A stretch of 64,000 nt of DNA, from assembly GCF_000376425.1 (NCBI RefSeq), contig NZ_AQWL01000002.1:268574-332573 (forward strand), written 5' to 3'. The position numbers and the translations under genes were made by a program. This document shows, in pieces, positions 43,078 to 53,843 of the stretch. Position 1 is the first letter of the stretch. The number at the start of each line of letters is the position of its first letter. The notes below the pieces were generated by a model. That model was not told where the DNA came from. It saw only the letters and a program-made list of their open reading frames with translations, and made no database searches. Source of the DNA: Thiobacillus denitrificans DSM 12475. GTDB lineage: Bacteria; Pseudomonadota; Gammaproteobacteria; Burkholderiales; Thiobacillaceae.

Positions 43078-46000
43078 TCACTTTCGGGGGCTGGTGGCGA
43101 GCGGCGGAATTGTGCGGGCGGCGGCTGTGCGGTCGCGCGTCAGCAGGGTGTAGGCGACTGGAATGACGAACAGCGTCAGCAGGGTGCCGAGCAGCAGGCC
43201 GCCGACGATGACCCAACCGATGGGCGAGCGCGATTCCGCCCCGGCGCCCGCTGCGAGCGCCAGCGGTACGGCGCCCAGCACCATCGCCGAGGTGGTCATC
43301 AGGATCGGTCGCAGGCGCAGGCTGGCCGCTTCGATCACCGCCTCGGCCCTGGGCTTGCCGCGTCCGCGCAGCTGGTTGGCGAATTCGACGATCAGGATGC
43401 CGTGTTTGGTGATCAGGCCGACCAGCATCACCAGCCCGATCTGGCTGTAGACGTTGAGCGTGGCGCCGGTGAGCTTCAATGCCAGCAGCGCGCCGGTGGC
43501 GGCGAGCGGCACGGTGAGCATGATGATGAAGGGCGAAACGAAGCTTTCGAACTGCGCCGCCAGCACCAGATAAATGACGATCAGCGCCAGCGCGAAAGTG
43601 ATGGCGAGCGTCTGCCCGGATTCGCCGAATTCGCGCGACTGGCCGTCGAGCGCGGTGCGCGCAGATTTCGGCAGCGTTGCCTTGGCGGTCTGATCCATGA
43701 AGGCGAGCGCCTCGCCCAGCGTGTAGCCGGGCGCGATGTTGGCCGAGATAATGGCGGCGCGCTGGCGGTCGAAGTGGTTGAGCTCCTTCGGCGCCACGGT
43801 TTCGGAAACGGCGACCAGGTTGGACAGCGGCGTCAGGCTGCCGCCCTGGCCGCGCACGTATAGCGCAGTCAGGTCCTGCGGGGTGGCGCGCGCGGCGGGG
43901 TCGAGCTGCACCACCACGTTGTATTGCTCGCCTGCCTGCTTGAAGCGGGTGACTTCACGCCCGCCGAGCAAGGTTTCCAGGGTGCGCCCGATGGTGTCGA
44001 TGCCGACCCCCATCTGTGCCGCCTTGTCGCGGTTAATGTCGACCTTCAGCTGCGGCTTGTTGAGCTTGAGGTCGGTATCGGCGTTGACCAGCCCCGGGTA
44101 TTCGCGCACTTTCGCCATCAGGGCTTCCACGGCCTTGTCCAGTTCTGCATAGCTCGGCGCCTGCACCACGAACTGCAGCGGCGGATTGCGGAAGCTCTGG
44201 CCGAGCGAGGGCGGGTTGATCGGGAAGGCGAGCACGCCCGGCATACCCATGAACATCTGCGGGCCGAGGCCTTCGGTGATCGCCATCTGGCTGCGGCTGC
44301 GTTCCTCCCACGGCTTCAGCGTCACGAACGACAGTGCGCTGTTGACCGGGTTGGGGCGCTCCAGCCCCGGCGCCACCACGACGAACGCCGTATCCACTTC
44401 GGGCACGCTCTGGTAGATGCCTTCGAGCTGGCGTGCGTAGTCGTCGGTGTATTGCAGGGTGGCACCTTCTGGCGCCAGCATGAAGCCGATGAAAAAGCCG
44501 CGATCCTCGGTCGGCGCCAGTTCGGATTTGAGCGATTTCAAAAGGCCGAACGCGGCCGCCGCCACCAGCACAAATACCAGCACAACGATCAACGGATGCC
44601 TGATCACACGCGCCAGACCGCGGGTGTAAGCGTTGTTCAGCCCGTTCAGCACGCGCTCGCCGAAATTGAACCAGGCGTTATGGCTGGTTTGATGGTGCAG
44701 GATCTTGCTCGCCAGCATCGGTGTCAGCGTCAGTGCGACGAAGCCGGACACCAGCACCGCCGCCGCCACCGTCATCGCGAATTCGGTGAACAACTTGCCG
44801 GTATTGCCCTCGGCAAATGCCAGCGGCGCGAACACCGCGACCAGCGTGAGCGTCATCGCCATCACCGCGAAGCCGATTTCCTTGGCGCCCTTGACCGCCG
44901 CCTCGAACGGCGGCACGCCTTCCTCGATGTGGCGGTAGATGTTTTCCAGCATGACGATGGCATCGTCCACCACCAGGCCGATCGCCAGCACCAGTCCGAG
45001 CAGGGTCAGCACGTTGATGGTGAAGCCCATGGCGTAGAGGAAGATGAAGGCGCCGATCAGCGACACCGGGATGGTGACGAAGGGGATCAGGGTGGCGCGC
45101 CAGTTGCGCAGGAACAGGAAGATCACCCCCACGACCAGCACCATGGCTTCGAGCATGGTGGTGTACACGGCGTCGATCGATTTCTCGATGAAGATCGAGC
45201 TGTCGAAGCCGACCTTGAGCTGCATGCCGTCCGGCAGGGCGGCCTGCAGGCGTGGCAGCTCGGCCTTCATCGCGCGCGCGACTGCCAGCGTGTTGGCAGT
45301 CGACTGCTTGACGATGCCGAGCCCCACCGCAGCGCGGCCGTTGACGCGCACGACGTTGCGCTCGTCCTCGGCGCCGACCTCGGCGCGGCCGACGTCGGCC
45401 AGCCGTACCAGGATGCCGCCGCTGTCGCGGATGATGACCTGTTCGAACTGTGCCGGGGTGCGCAGGTCGGTTTCGGCCAGTACGGAAAACTCGCGTGTCT
45501 GGCTTTCGATGCGGCCGGAGGGCAGTTCGGTGTTCTGGCTGCGCAGTGCGGTTTCCACGTCCTGCACCGTCACCCCCAGCGCCGCCATGCGGCTGGGGTC
45601 GAGCCATACCCGCATGGCATAGCGGCGCTCGCCGCCGATGATGACCGAGGCGACGCCGGGCAGGGTCTTCAGTTGGTCGGCCACCACGCGGTCGGCGTAG
45701 TCGGTGATTTCCAGCGGCGACTGGCGGTCGCTCGAGAATGCCAGCCAGATGATGGCCTGGGCGTCGGCTTCGATCTTGGCCACCACCGGATCTTCCGTCT
45801 CGCTGGGCAGCTGGCCGCGCACCCGCGCCACGCGGTCGCGGGTATCGTTGGCGGCGGCTTCGGGGTCGCGCGACTGGATGAACTCCACCGTGATCTGGCT
45901 GACTTCCTCGCGGCTCACCGATTTGATGGTGCGGATGCCCTCGATGCCGGACAGCGAATCTTCCAGCGGTTTGGTGATCTGGCTCTCCATCACCTCGGCG

Positions 46001-46164
46001 GAGGCGCCGGGATAGACCGTGCGCACCGATACCACCGGCGCGTCGATATTGGGGTATTCGCGCACCGGCAGGCGGTCGAAGGCAATCAGGCCGACCAGGA
46101 TGATGAGCAGGCTCATCACGGTGGCGAGCACCGGGCGGCGGATGGAAATATCGGAGAGGATCAT
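43078..46164 (-). CDS. RND-family efflux pump, inner-membrane transporter
   Basis: 1028 residues of the hydrophobe/amphiphile (HAE1, AcrB/MexF-like) class: 12 membrane segments in two halves with large periplasmic loops. The proton-relay aspartates lie in LAIGLVVDDAIVMLENIYRH split over helix 4, and a matching motif is GLVMLVGLITKHGILIVEF region in helix 10-11. N-terminal SDISIRRPVLATVMSLLI is typical. It would export hydrophobic compounds by proton antiport with the adaptor 45 bases upstream. No outer-membrane channel gene is adjacent, so it probably uses a TolC-like protein from elsewhere. The substrate is unknown. Confidence 0.95.
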   Translation of the reverse strand: MILSDISIRRPVLATVMSLLIILVGLIAFDRLPVREYPNIDAPVVSVRTVYPGASAEVMESQITKPLEDSLSGIEGIRTIKSVSREEVSQITVEFIQSRDPEAAANDTRDRVARVRGQLPSETEDPVVAKIEADAQAIIWLAFSSDRQSPLEITDYADRVVADQLKTLPGVASVIIGGERRYAMRVWLDPSRMAALGVTVQDVETALRSQNTELPSGRIESQTREFSVLAETDLRTPAQFEQVIIRDSGGILVRLADVGRAEVGAEDERNVVRVNGRAAVGLGIVKQSTANTLAVARAMKAELPRLQAALPDGMQLKVGFDSSIFIEKSIDAVYTTMLEAMVLVVGVIFLFLRNWRATLIPFVTIPVSLIGAFIFLYAMGFTINVLTLLGLVLAIGLVVDDAIVMLENIYRHIEEGVPPFEAAVKGAKEIGFAVMAMTLTLVAVFAPLAFAEGNTGKLFTEFAMTVAAAVLVSGFVALTLTPMLASKILHHQTSHNAWFNFGERVLNGLNNAYTRGLARVIRHPLIVVLVFVLVAAAAFGLLKSLKSELAPTEDRGFFIGFMLAPEGATLQYTDDYARQLEGIYQSVPEVDTAFVVVAPGLERPNPVNSALSFVTLKPWEERSRSQMAITEGLGPQMFMGMPGVLAFPINPPSLGQSFRNPPLQFVVQAPSYAELDKAVEALMAKVREYPGLVNADTDLKLNKPQLKVDINRDKAAQMGVGIDTIGRTLETLLGGREVTRFKQAGEQYNVVVQLDPAARATPQDLTALYVRGQGGSLTPLSNLVAVSETVAPKELNHFDRQRAAIISANIAPGYTLGEALAFMDQTAKATLPKSARTALDGQSREFGESGQTLAITFALALIVIYLVLAAQFESFVSPFIIMLTVPLAATGALLALKLTGATLNVYSQIGLVMLVGLITKHGILIVEFANQLRGRGKPRAEAVIEAASLRLRPILMTTSAMVLGAVPLALAAGAGAESRSPIGWVIVGGLLLGTLLTLFVIPVAYTLLTRDRTAAARTIPPLATSPRK

Positions 46165-46209
46165 GGGTGGTCTTCGCGGCTTGCCTGAATCGAGTGCGGT
46201 CAGCCCGGA

Positions 46210-47256
46210 TCAGCGGGGCTTGCCGGTCTGCATTTTCTTCATCATCTGCGCCGCCTGCTCCAGCGTGACCACCGGCACGCCGGGACGCAGCTTGATCTGG
46301 CCGTCGAGAATGACGGTGTCGCCGGCGGCAACGCCGGATACGATTTCGACCCGTCCCGGTTCGCGCTTGCCCAGCGTGACCTTGCGCAGGTCTGCCTTGC
46401 CGTCGACCGCCAGGAAAACGTACGAGCCATCCGGGCGCGGCACGATCGCCTGTTCGGGCAGCAGGATCGCGCTGGTCTTGCCGCCCAGATCGGCGGTGGC
46501 GCGGGCGAACATGCCGGGTTTGAGCACGCCGGCGGGATTGGCGATGCGCGCCCGCACCCGCACGTTGCGGCTGACCGGATCGACCACCGGGTCGATGGCG
46601 TGCACCTTGCCGCTGAAGGTCCGGCCGGGCAGGGCATCGATGGTCAGGGTGACCGGCAGGCCGATACGCACCAGCGGCAGGTAGATTTCGGGCACCGGCA
46701 CCTCCAGCTTCAGGTTGCCGAGCGCATCCAGCCGCACGATGTCGTCGCCCTTGTTGACATAGGCGCCGGGGCTGACCTGGCGCAATCCGGCCAGGGCGGC
46801 AAACGGCGCGCGGATCACCGTCTTGTCGAGGGCAACCTGCTCCTGGCGCAGGCGCGCCCGCAGGATGTCGAGGTTGGCGCGCGCTTCGTCGAGCGCCTGT
46901 CTGGAGATGAAATTCTGCGCGACCAGTTCCTCGCTGCGCCTGTAGCGGCTTTCCGCCAGCTTGAGATCGGCCTGGGCGGCGGCCAGACGAGCGCGCGGCT
47001 CGGCGGAATCGAGCACCACCAGCACCGCGCCTTTCTTCACCGGCTGGCCTTCCTTGAATAGCAGCTTGTCGATGCGGCCGTCGATTTCCGGGCGCAGTAC
47101 CACGCTGTCCTCGGCAATCAGTGCGCCCACTGCGTTGACCGTGCTGGACACCGGGGTGGCGCTTGCCTTCATCATGTTGACCGGGATGAAGGGCGGGCCG
47201 CCCGCCTGGGCGAAAGCAAGCAACGGGGTGAACAGCAGGACGAGCAAGGCGCGCAT
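46210..47256 (-). CDS. RND efflux periplasmic adaptor (membrane fusion protein)
   Basis: 348 residues with a cleavable Sec signal ([19 protein letters not shown], no lipobox Cys). A lipoyl/barrel-sandwich half ([21 protein letters not shown]) comes first, then a helical hairpin ([20 protein letters not shown]), the second lipoyl half ([19 protein letters not shown]) and beta-barrel/MP domains. It bridges the RND pump to an outer-membrane channel. It is the first gene of the pair. Confidence 0.94.
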   Translation of the reverse strand: MRALLVLLFTPLLAFAQAGGPPFIPVNMMKASATPVSSTVNAVGALIAEDSVVLRPEIDGRIDKLLFKEGQPVKKGAVLVVLDSAEPRARLAAAQADLKLAESRYRRSEELVAQNFISRQALDEARANLDILRARLRQEQVALDKTVIRAPFAALAGLRQVSPGAYVNKGDDIVRLDALGNLKLEVPVPEIYLPLVRIGLPVTLTIDALPGRTFSGKVHAIDPVVDPVSRNVRVRARIANPAGVLKPGMFARATADLGGKTSAILLPEQAIVPRPDGSYVFLAVDGKADLRKVTLGKREPGRVEIVSGVAAGDTVILDGQIKLRPGVPVVTLEQAAQMMKKMQTGKPR

Positions 47257-47424
47257 GGCAGATTCCGCAAGAAGAACAAAGGCGTAGGGCAGGTGCGCAC
47301 CTTATCATCAGTGCCACGGGGAAACAAAAGCTGCCTGAAAGAGTCTATTCGTGCAGGTGCATTGCGGAAAATGAGCGCATACACTGAAGGTTTCAGGGGG
47401 TACTATTTTTCACAGGATTTCATC

Positions 47425-48363
47425 ATGCCGATACTCCACCCGAACGATATCGTCTCGTCCGAAATTACCCCGCCTGAAATCTACCGGGAACGCCGCCGCT
47501 TCATGCAGGGCATGGGTGCGCTGGCGGCGGGCGCCATTCTGGGCGTCGCACCCGAAGCCGGGGCCGGCGTCAAACTGGCCGGCGTGCGCGCCAGCGCCTA
47601 CAGCATCGACGAAGACAAGACGCCATACAAGGACGTCACCACCTACAACAATTTCTACGAATTCGGCACCGGCAAAGGCGATCCATCGGAAAACGCAGGT
47701 AGCCTGAAAACGCGCCCATGGACGGTGGCGGTTGAGGGCGAGGTGGCCAATCCAAAAACCTACGACATCGATGCATTGCTGAAACTCGCTCCGCTGGAAG
47801 AGCGCGTCTACCGGATGCGCTGCGTCGAAGGCTGGTCGATGGTGATCCCTTGGGTGGGGTTCCCGCTGAAGGAACTGATCCGGCGTGCGGCGCCCACCGG
47901 CAACGCCAGATATGTCGAGTTCGTGACCCTGAACGACCCCGAGCAGATGCCGGGGTTGCGCCGGCGCATCTTGAGTTGGCCCTATCTCGAAGGCTTGCGG
48001 CTGGATGAAGCGATGCATCCGCTGGCGATCCTGGCTGTCGGCCTCTATGGCGAGGTGCTGCCCAACCAGAACGGCGCGCCGATCCGGCTGGTGGTGCCGT
48101 GGAAATACGGCTTCAAGAGTGCCAAATCCATCGTCAGAATCCGCTTCGTCGAAAAGCCGCCGTTGACCACCTGGATGGCGGCCGCGCCGCGCGAGTACGG
48201 GTTCTATTCCAACGTCAATCCCGAGGTCGACCATCCGCGCTGGAGCCAGGCCAGGGAGCGCCGCATCGGCGAACTGTCCAAGCGCGATACGCTGATGTTC
48301 AACGGCTATGGCGCACAGGTTGCCCAACTGTATCGAGGCATGGATCTGCAAAAATTCTTCTGA
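47425..48363 (+). CDS. msrP: MsrP, periplasmic methionine sulfoxide reductase, molybdoprotein subunit
   Basis: 312 residues from ATG 47425 ([20 protein letters not shown]). A twin-arginine signal (RRRFMQ at 23-28, then [10 protein letters not shown]) directs folded export. Sulfite-oxidase fold with the molybdenum ligand Cys133 in [11 protein letters not shown], plus [10 protein letters not shown] and [21 protein letters not shown]. It repairs oxidised methionines in envelope proteins using electrons from MsrQ. The stop TGA overlaps the msrQ ATG by one base. Confidence 0.96.
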   Translation: MPILHPNDIVSSEITPPEIYRERRRFMQGMGALAAGAILGVAPEAGAGVKLAGVRASAYSIDEDKTPYKDVTTYNNFYEFGTGKGDPSENAGSLKTRPWTVAVEGEVANPKTYDIDALLKLAPLEERVYRMRCVEGWSMVIPWVGFPLKELIRRAAPTGNARYVEFVTLNDPEQMPGLRRRILSWPYLEGLRLDEAMHPLAILAVGLYGEVLPNQNGAPIRLVVPWKYGFKSAKSIVRIRFVEKPPLTTWMAAAPREYGFYSNVNPEVDHPRWSQARERRIGELSKRDTLMFNGYGAQVAQLYRGMDLQKFF

Positions 48364-49004
48364 TGCCCACCGCCTTGCGCACCCTTAAGGCCGGAGTCTT
48401 CCTGATGTGCCTGTTGCCGCTGGCGCGGCTGGTATATCTGGGGGGCGTCGGCGGTCTGGGGGCAAACCCGATCGAGTTCGTCACCCATTCCACCGGCACC
48501 TGGGCGCTGACCGGGCTGATGGTGACGCTGTCCGTCACTCCGCTGCGGCGCTTGACCGGACAGGCCGATCTCCTCCGCTACCGGCGCATGCTGGGGCTGT
48601 TCGCCTTCTTTTACGCCTGCCTGCATTTCGTCACGTATATCTGGCTGGATCAATTCTTCGATCTGGCGGCTATCGCCAAGGACATCGTCAAGCGGCCTTT
48701 CGTTACCGTCGGCTTCGCGGCCTTCATTCTGCTTGTCCCGCTCGCGGTGACATCGACCCATGCCATGATGCGCCGCCTGGGCCGCCGCTGGCAGCGGCTG
48801 CATCGCCTGGTTTACCTGATTGCCCTGCTGGGAGTGGTCCACTACCTGTGGCTGGTGAAAAAAGATCTGACCGAGCCACTGATCTATGGAGGGATACTTG
48901 CACTGCTGCTGGCCCTGCGCCTGCCGTGGGGTGCGGTATTGCTGCAGGCTGCACGCAACCGCTTCGTGCAGGCCGGATCTTCAGACATGCGGAGCCGGCT
49001 GTAA
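48363..49004 (+). CDS. msrQ: MsrQ, heme-containing membrane electron donor to MsrP
   Basis: 213 residues with about six membrane segments and the ferric-reductase-like pattern: His in FVTHSTGTWAL, FYACLHFVTYIW and RLVYLIALLGVVHYLW are the likely heme ligands. It takes electrons from the quinone pool to MsrP. It is translationally coupled to msrP. Confidence 0.95.
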   Translation: MPTALRTLKAGVFLMCLLPLARLVYLGGVGGLGANPIEFVTHSTGTWALTGLMVTLSVTPLRRLTGQADLLRYRRMLGLFAFFYACLHFVTYIWLDQFFDLAAIAKDIVKRPFVTVGFAAFILLVPLAVTSTHAMMRRLGRRWQRLHRLVYLIALLGVVHYLWLVKKDLTEPLIYGGILALLLALRLPWGAVLLQAARNRFVQAGSSDMRSRL

Positions 49005-49055
49005 CTCGTCGAGGGGGGCATGAAACGGGGAACGCATCCCCGGTCGCGTTGATAA

Positions 49056-49078
49056 AAACGGGGGACAAGCCCCCGTTT
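49056..49078. terminator. Terminator between msrQ and the histone-like gene
   Basis: AAACGGGGG pairs with CCCCCGTTT around ACAAG. On the minus strand it continues TTATC, giving a U-run for the histone-like gene; on the plus strand it can also serve msrQ. A wider stem, TGAAACGGGG (49021-49030) with CCCCGTTTCA (49071-49080), can compete with it. Confidence 0.75.
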
Positions 49079-49101
49079 CAGATTGGGCAATGCCCGACCT
49101 G

Positions 49102-49830
49102 TTAGAGCCCGAAGGGCTTGATGACCGGTACCGCCGGTGCGGGCGCCGATGCAGGAGCCGGCGCGGGTTTGGCGGCGACCGCTTTTTTCGCAACCGGTTT
49201 TTTGGCAGCTGGAGCGGCTTTCTTGGCTACCGGTTTTGCAGCGGCTTTTTTGGCTACGGGCTTGGCTGCCGGTTTTTTGGCGGCGACCGCTTTTTTCGCA
49301 ACCGGTTTTTTGGCTGCCGGAGCGGCTTTCCTGGCTACCGGTTTTGCTGCCGGCTTTTTTGCCGCCGGTTTTGCGGCAGCTGTTCTGGCTACCGGTTTTT
49401 TGACGGCGACAGCCTTTTTAGCCGGAGCGGCTTTTTTGACTGCCGGTTTTGCAGCGGCTTTTTTGGCTACGGGCTTGGCTGCCGGTTTTTTGGCGGCGAC
49501 CACTTTTTTCGCAACCGGTTTTTTGGCTGCCGGGGCGGCTTTCCTGGCTACCGGTTTTGCCGCAATTTTTTTGGCTGCAGGCTTGGCGGCAGCTTTTTTA
49601 ACTACGGTCTTGGCTACCGGTTTTTTAGTGGCGACAGCCTTTTTAGCCGGAGCGGCTTTTTTGACTGCCGGTTTTGCCGCGGCTTTTTTGACTACTGGTT
49701 TTGCCACAGCTTTTTTGGCTACGGGTTTGGCGGCGGCTTTTTTGGCTACGGGCTTGGCCGCCGGTTTTTTGGCGGCTGGAGCCGCCTTCTTGGCCACCGG
49801 CTTAGCGGCGGGTTTTCTCACTGTTGCCAT
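49102..49830 (-). CDS. Histone H1-like Ala/Lys/Pro-rich repeat protein
   Basis: 242 residues made almost wholly of repeats such as KKPVAKKA, AAKPVAKKAA and KKAAPAKKA, ending in a non-repetitive PVIKPFGL. This composition is that of AlgP/PhaF-type or eukaryotic-H1-like nucleoid proteins, which bind DNA without sequence specificity. ATG with AAGGAGT upstream. The tandem codon repeats make length variation by slippage likely. It has its own promoter candidate (49989-50016) and terminator. Confidence 0.88.
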   Translation of the reverse strand: MATVRKPAAKPVAKKAAPAAKKPAAKPVAKKAAAKPVAKKAVAKPVVKKAAAKPAVKKAAPAKKAVATKKPVAKTVVKKAAAKPAAKKIAAKPVARKAAPAAKKPVAKKVVAAKKPAAKPVAKKAAAKPAVKKAAPAKKAVAVKKPVARTAAAKPAAKKPAAKPVARKAAPAAKKPVAKKAVAAKKPAAKPVAKKAAAKPVAKKAAPAAKKPVAKKAVAAKPAPAPASAPAPAVPVIKPFGL

Positions 49831-50130
49831 CTGTCACTCCTTAGAAGTTGAACACATCCACTTATCACTACAGCTTGAAGTCACGTGCAGTCAGAGTTTG
49901 CACTTCCAAAGCGTGGTACCGACAGGCGACTGGCTTGTCCGAAACCCGCTAAACACGGGCGATACCGGGGCTCCGCTTGGTGAGCTTCATTCTAGTTACT
50001 TTTTCTTTGGGTTCAATGGATAGTCAAGGACTTACGGGCGTAATTCAATGAAAAATGTCGCGGTCAAGCAAAATGTATCGTGTCGATACCAAAAACGGAG
50101 AAGTGAACGCGTGGCCGACTTCGCTGGAAG
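49831..50130. other. 300-base region between histone-like gene and lysA
   Basis: No convincing gene is seen. It contains a candidate promoter for the histone-like gene and a leader of about 150 bases, long for this genome. The part next to lysA (50020-50130) is AT-rich and shows no clear terminator for lysA. Confidence 0.5.
49989..50016 (-). promoter_or_regulatory. Candidate sigma-70 promoter of the histone-like gene
   Basis: On the minus strand TTGAAC (-35, 50011-50016), a 16-base spacer and TAGAAT (-10, 49989-49994). The hexamers are good; the spacer is one base short. Transcription from here would give a leader of about 150 bases. Confidence 0.45.
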
Positions 50131-51375
50131 TCAATCAAAAAGCCGTTCTCCAGCCATCATGGTGGCCAGTGTTTCACGTTCATGGATGAGGTGGATTTCG
50201 TTTTTGTCGATCAGTACTTCGGCTGCACGTGGGCGTGAATTGTAGTTCGACGCCATGCTCATGCCGTAGGCACCTGCCGAAAGCAGCGCCAGCAGGTCGC
50301 CTTCCTCGATTGCCAGATCACGTGCAAAGCCAAGAAAGTCGCCGGTTTCGCAGATCGGCCCGACGATGTCGTAGCGCTGCGCGGGGGTTTCTCGTCGTTC
50401 GACGGCGACGATGTCGTGGTATGCCTCATACAGCGCTGGACGCATCAGGTCGTTCATTGCCGCGTCGACGATGGCGAAATTCTTGTCTGTGCCGGGTTTC
50501 AGATACTCGATGCGGGTGAGTAGCAGGCCTGCGTTGCCGACCAGCGAACGCCCAGGTTCCAGCAGCAATCTTTCCCGGCGCCCGGAAAAACGTGCCGCCA
50601 GCACGCGGCCGTAGGCAGCCAGGTCGGGTGGCGTCTCGTCGCGGTAGCGGATGCCGACGCCGCCGCCGAGGTCGATGTGATGCAGCGCGATGCCTTCGGC
50701 AGCCAGGCTGTCGACCAGTGCCAGCACGCGATCTGCGGCATCGGCCAGCGGCGACAGGTCGGTCAGCTGCGAGCCGATGTGGCAGTCGATGCCGGTGATT
50801 TTCAGGTTCGGCAGGTCGGCAGCCAGGCGATACAGCGCCGGCGCATCGGCAACCGGTACGCCGAACTTGTTTTCCTTGAGTCCGGTGGAGATATAGGGAT
50901 GGGTCTTCGGATCGACGTCGGGATTGACGCGGAACGACACTGGCGCGATCCTGCCCGACTCGCCCGCCACGCGGTTGAGCCGCTGCAGTTCACTGGCCGA
51001 TTCGACGTTGAAACAGAGGATGCCGGCATCGAGCGCGGCGCGCATCTCACCGACTGTCTTGCCGACGCCCGAGAACACCACCTTGCCGGGGTCGCCGCCG
51101 GCCGCGAGCACGCGGGCGAGTTCACCGCCGGAAACGATGTCGAAGCCGGCGCCGAGGCGGGCGAACAGGTTGAGGATCGCCAGGTTCGAGTTGGCCTTGA
51201 CCGCATAGCAGATCAGGTGCGGGGTGGCGGCGAACGCTTCGGCGTAGGCCCGGTAGGCGGCTTCGAGCGCCTGCCGGGAATAGACATAGAGTGGCGTACC
51301 GAAACGCTCGGCAAGCGTGTCCAGCGCCACGCCTTCAAGCTGGAGGCGGCCGTTGATGCGATGCAGGGTATTCAA
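50131..51375 (-). CDS. lysA: Diaminopimelate decarboxylase
   Basis: 414 residues. The PLP lysine lies in ICYAVKANSNLAIL (about residue 60). Later motifs are ITGIDCHIGSQLTDLSP, HHIDLGGGVGIRY, EPGRSLVGNAG and GPICETGDFLG, all family signatures. It makes lysine from meso-diaminopimelate. The start is a TTG overlapping the lptM stop (TTGA), which indicates coupling. No lysine riboswitch was seen upstream. Confidence 0.96.
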   Translation of the reverse strand: MNTLHRINGRLQLEGVALDTLAERFGTPLYVYSRQALEAAYRAYAEAFAATPHLICYAVKANSNLAILNLFARLGAGFDIVSGGELARVLAAGGDPGKVVFSGVGKTVGEMRAALDAGILCFNVESASELQRLNRVAGESGRIAPVSFRVNPDVDPKTHPYISTGLKENKFGVPVADAPALYRLAADLPNLKITGIDCHIGSQLTDLSPLADAADRVLALVDSLAAEGIALHHIDLGGGVGIRYRDETPPDLAAYGRVLAARFSGRRERLLLEPGRSLVGNAGLLLTRIEYLKPGTDKNFAIVDAAMNDLMRPALYEAYHDIVAVERRETPAQRYDIVGPICETGDFLGFARDLAIEEGDLLALLSAGAYGMSMASNYNSRPRAAEVLIDKNEIHLIHERETLATMMAGERLFD

Positions 51376-51497
51376 TTGGGAGTCCGTTGCGGTGCGGGAG
51401 GTTTTTCGGGAAGATACAGGTCACCCTTGGAGCCGCAGGCGGTCAGCCCCAGCCCGCACAGCAACAGGGACACTATATATAGGGTGCGCAGTTTCAT
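51372..51497 (-). CDS. lptM: LptM-type small lipoprotein (YifL family)
   Basis: 41 residues: MKLRTLYIVSLLLCGLGLTA then CGSKGDLYLPEKP. The lipobox LTAC and the conserved CGxKGxLYLP identify LptM, which helps LptD oxidative maturation at the outer membrane. Its ATG is the third base-set of a short divergent region with cyaY (25 bases apart). The lptM-lysA order is conserved in many Proteobacteria. Confidence 0.88.
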   Translation of the reverse strand: MKLRTLYIVSLLLCGLGLTACGSKGDLYLPEKPPAPQRTPN

Positions 51498-51522
51498 GCG
51501 CGAAATGTTAGCACGGGACATC

Positions 51523-51831
51523 ATGACTGAAATTGAATTCAACCAGGCCGCCAGCACCACCCTGGCCCGCATCGAGCAGGTGCTGGAAGACGCCGATCTG
51601 GATTTCGAGACGCCGGCCGATGGCATCATCGAGGTCGAGTTCGACGACGGCAGCAAGATCATCATCAACCGTCATGGCGTGGCGCGCGAAATCTGGGTGG
51701 CTGCACGCTCGGGCGGCTTCCACTTCAAGCCGCAGGGCGCGGGCTGGGCCGACACCAAGAGCGGCGAGCCGCTCCACGACAAGCTGGCCGCGCTGATCGC
51801 GGCGCAGGGCGGCGTCATGGTCCGCTTCTGA
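51523..51831 (+). CDS. cyaY: CyaY, bacterial frataxin
   Basis: 102 residues. The acidic first helix (RIEQVLEDADLDFE) binds iron and IscS, and the beta-sheet contains DGIIEVEFDDGSKIIINRH, REIWVAARSGGFHFK and WADTKSGEPL. It modulates Fe-S cluster assembly. An in-frame ATG at 51496 lies inside the lptM start and is less likely. It is divergent from lptM and is followed 13 bases later by a MarR-type gene in the same direction. Confidence 0.94.
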   Translation: MTEIEFNQAASTTLARIEQVLEDADLDFETPADGIIEVEFDDGSKIIINRHGVAREIWVAARSGGFHFKPQGAGWADTKSGEPLHDKLAALIAAQGGVMVRF

Positions 51832-51844
51832 TCCAGGCTGAAGT

Positions 51845-52437
51845 TTGAAAAGCCAGGCGCTCACCCTGTTCGATCTGGTCGAGCGGCTGTCGTTGCTGAC
51901 CCGGGCCGACTTGCGGCAGGCAGGGGCGGCGCAAGGGCTGCAGCCGGTGCACCTGCAGGTTCTGTTCTATCTCAACCAGGCCAACCGCTTCAGCAACACG
52001 CCGCAGGCGCTGACCGAATACCTCGGCCTGACCAAGGGCACGGTGTCGCAGACCGTGCTGGTGCTGGCGCGCCGCCGGCTGATCTCGCGCTATGCCGACC
52101 CGCGCGACGGCCGGGTGGTGCGGCTGATTCTGGCCGAAGGCGGCACTACGCTCTTGAAGACGCTCTCCGCCGGCGGTGCCTGGCGCGACATCGTGCAGAC
52201 GGCCAGTCCGGCGCGGGTGAGTTCGGCGATGGTGGTGCTGCGCCAGGTGCTGGTGCAGGTGCAGGCGCAGAGCGGCAAACGCAGCTTCGGCGTGTGCGCC
52301 ACCTGCCGTCACAATCAGCGGCTGGGGCCGCGCAGCTATTTCTGCGGGCTGCTGCAGGAAAAGCTTTCCAGTCCCGAGGTGCGGCGGATCTGCCGCGAGC
52401 ATGCGCCGCCGCTTGCACTCGATCCGGTGTTGAGTTC

Positions 52438-52441
<4 letters not shown>
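51845..52441 (+). CDS. MarR-family regulator with a four-cysteine C-terminal tail
   Basis: 198 residues starting at TTG 51845. The winged helix spans about 30-95 ([48 protein letters not shown]). The C-terminal 50 residues are unusual: Cys151-x2-Cys154-x12-Cys167-x15-Cys183 in a basic context. This spacing could bind zinc or an Fe-S cluster; that is inference. The gene follows cyaY by 13 bases, so it is probably co-expressed with frataxin. Its TAA overlaps the argH stop from the other strand. Confidence 0.78.
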
Positions 52442-53826
<1,385 letters not shown>

Positions 53827-53843
53827 GGGGGCGGAAGCGGGGA

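Noticed and set aside
43924-46188. Long open frame (754 codons) antisense to the RND pump
   Set aside because: His/Gln-rich shadow of the transporter; the RND protein carries all family motifs.
49118-50023. Ala/Phe/Leu-rich plus-strand frame over the histone-like gene
   Set aside because: It is the reverse complement of Lys/Ala repeats; hydrophobicity is a by-product of the AAR/GCN codons.
50020-50250. Small plus-strand frame at the lysA 3' end (from 50048)
   Set aside because: It overlaps lysA antisense, has no ribosome site and resembles no protein.
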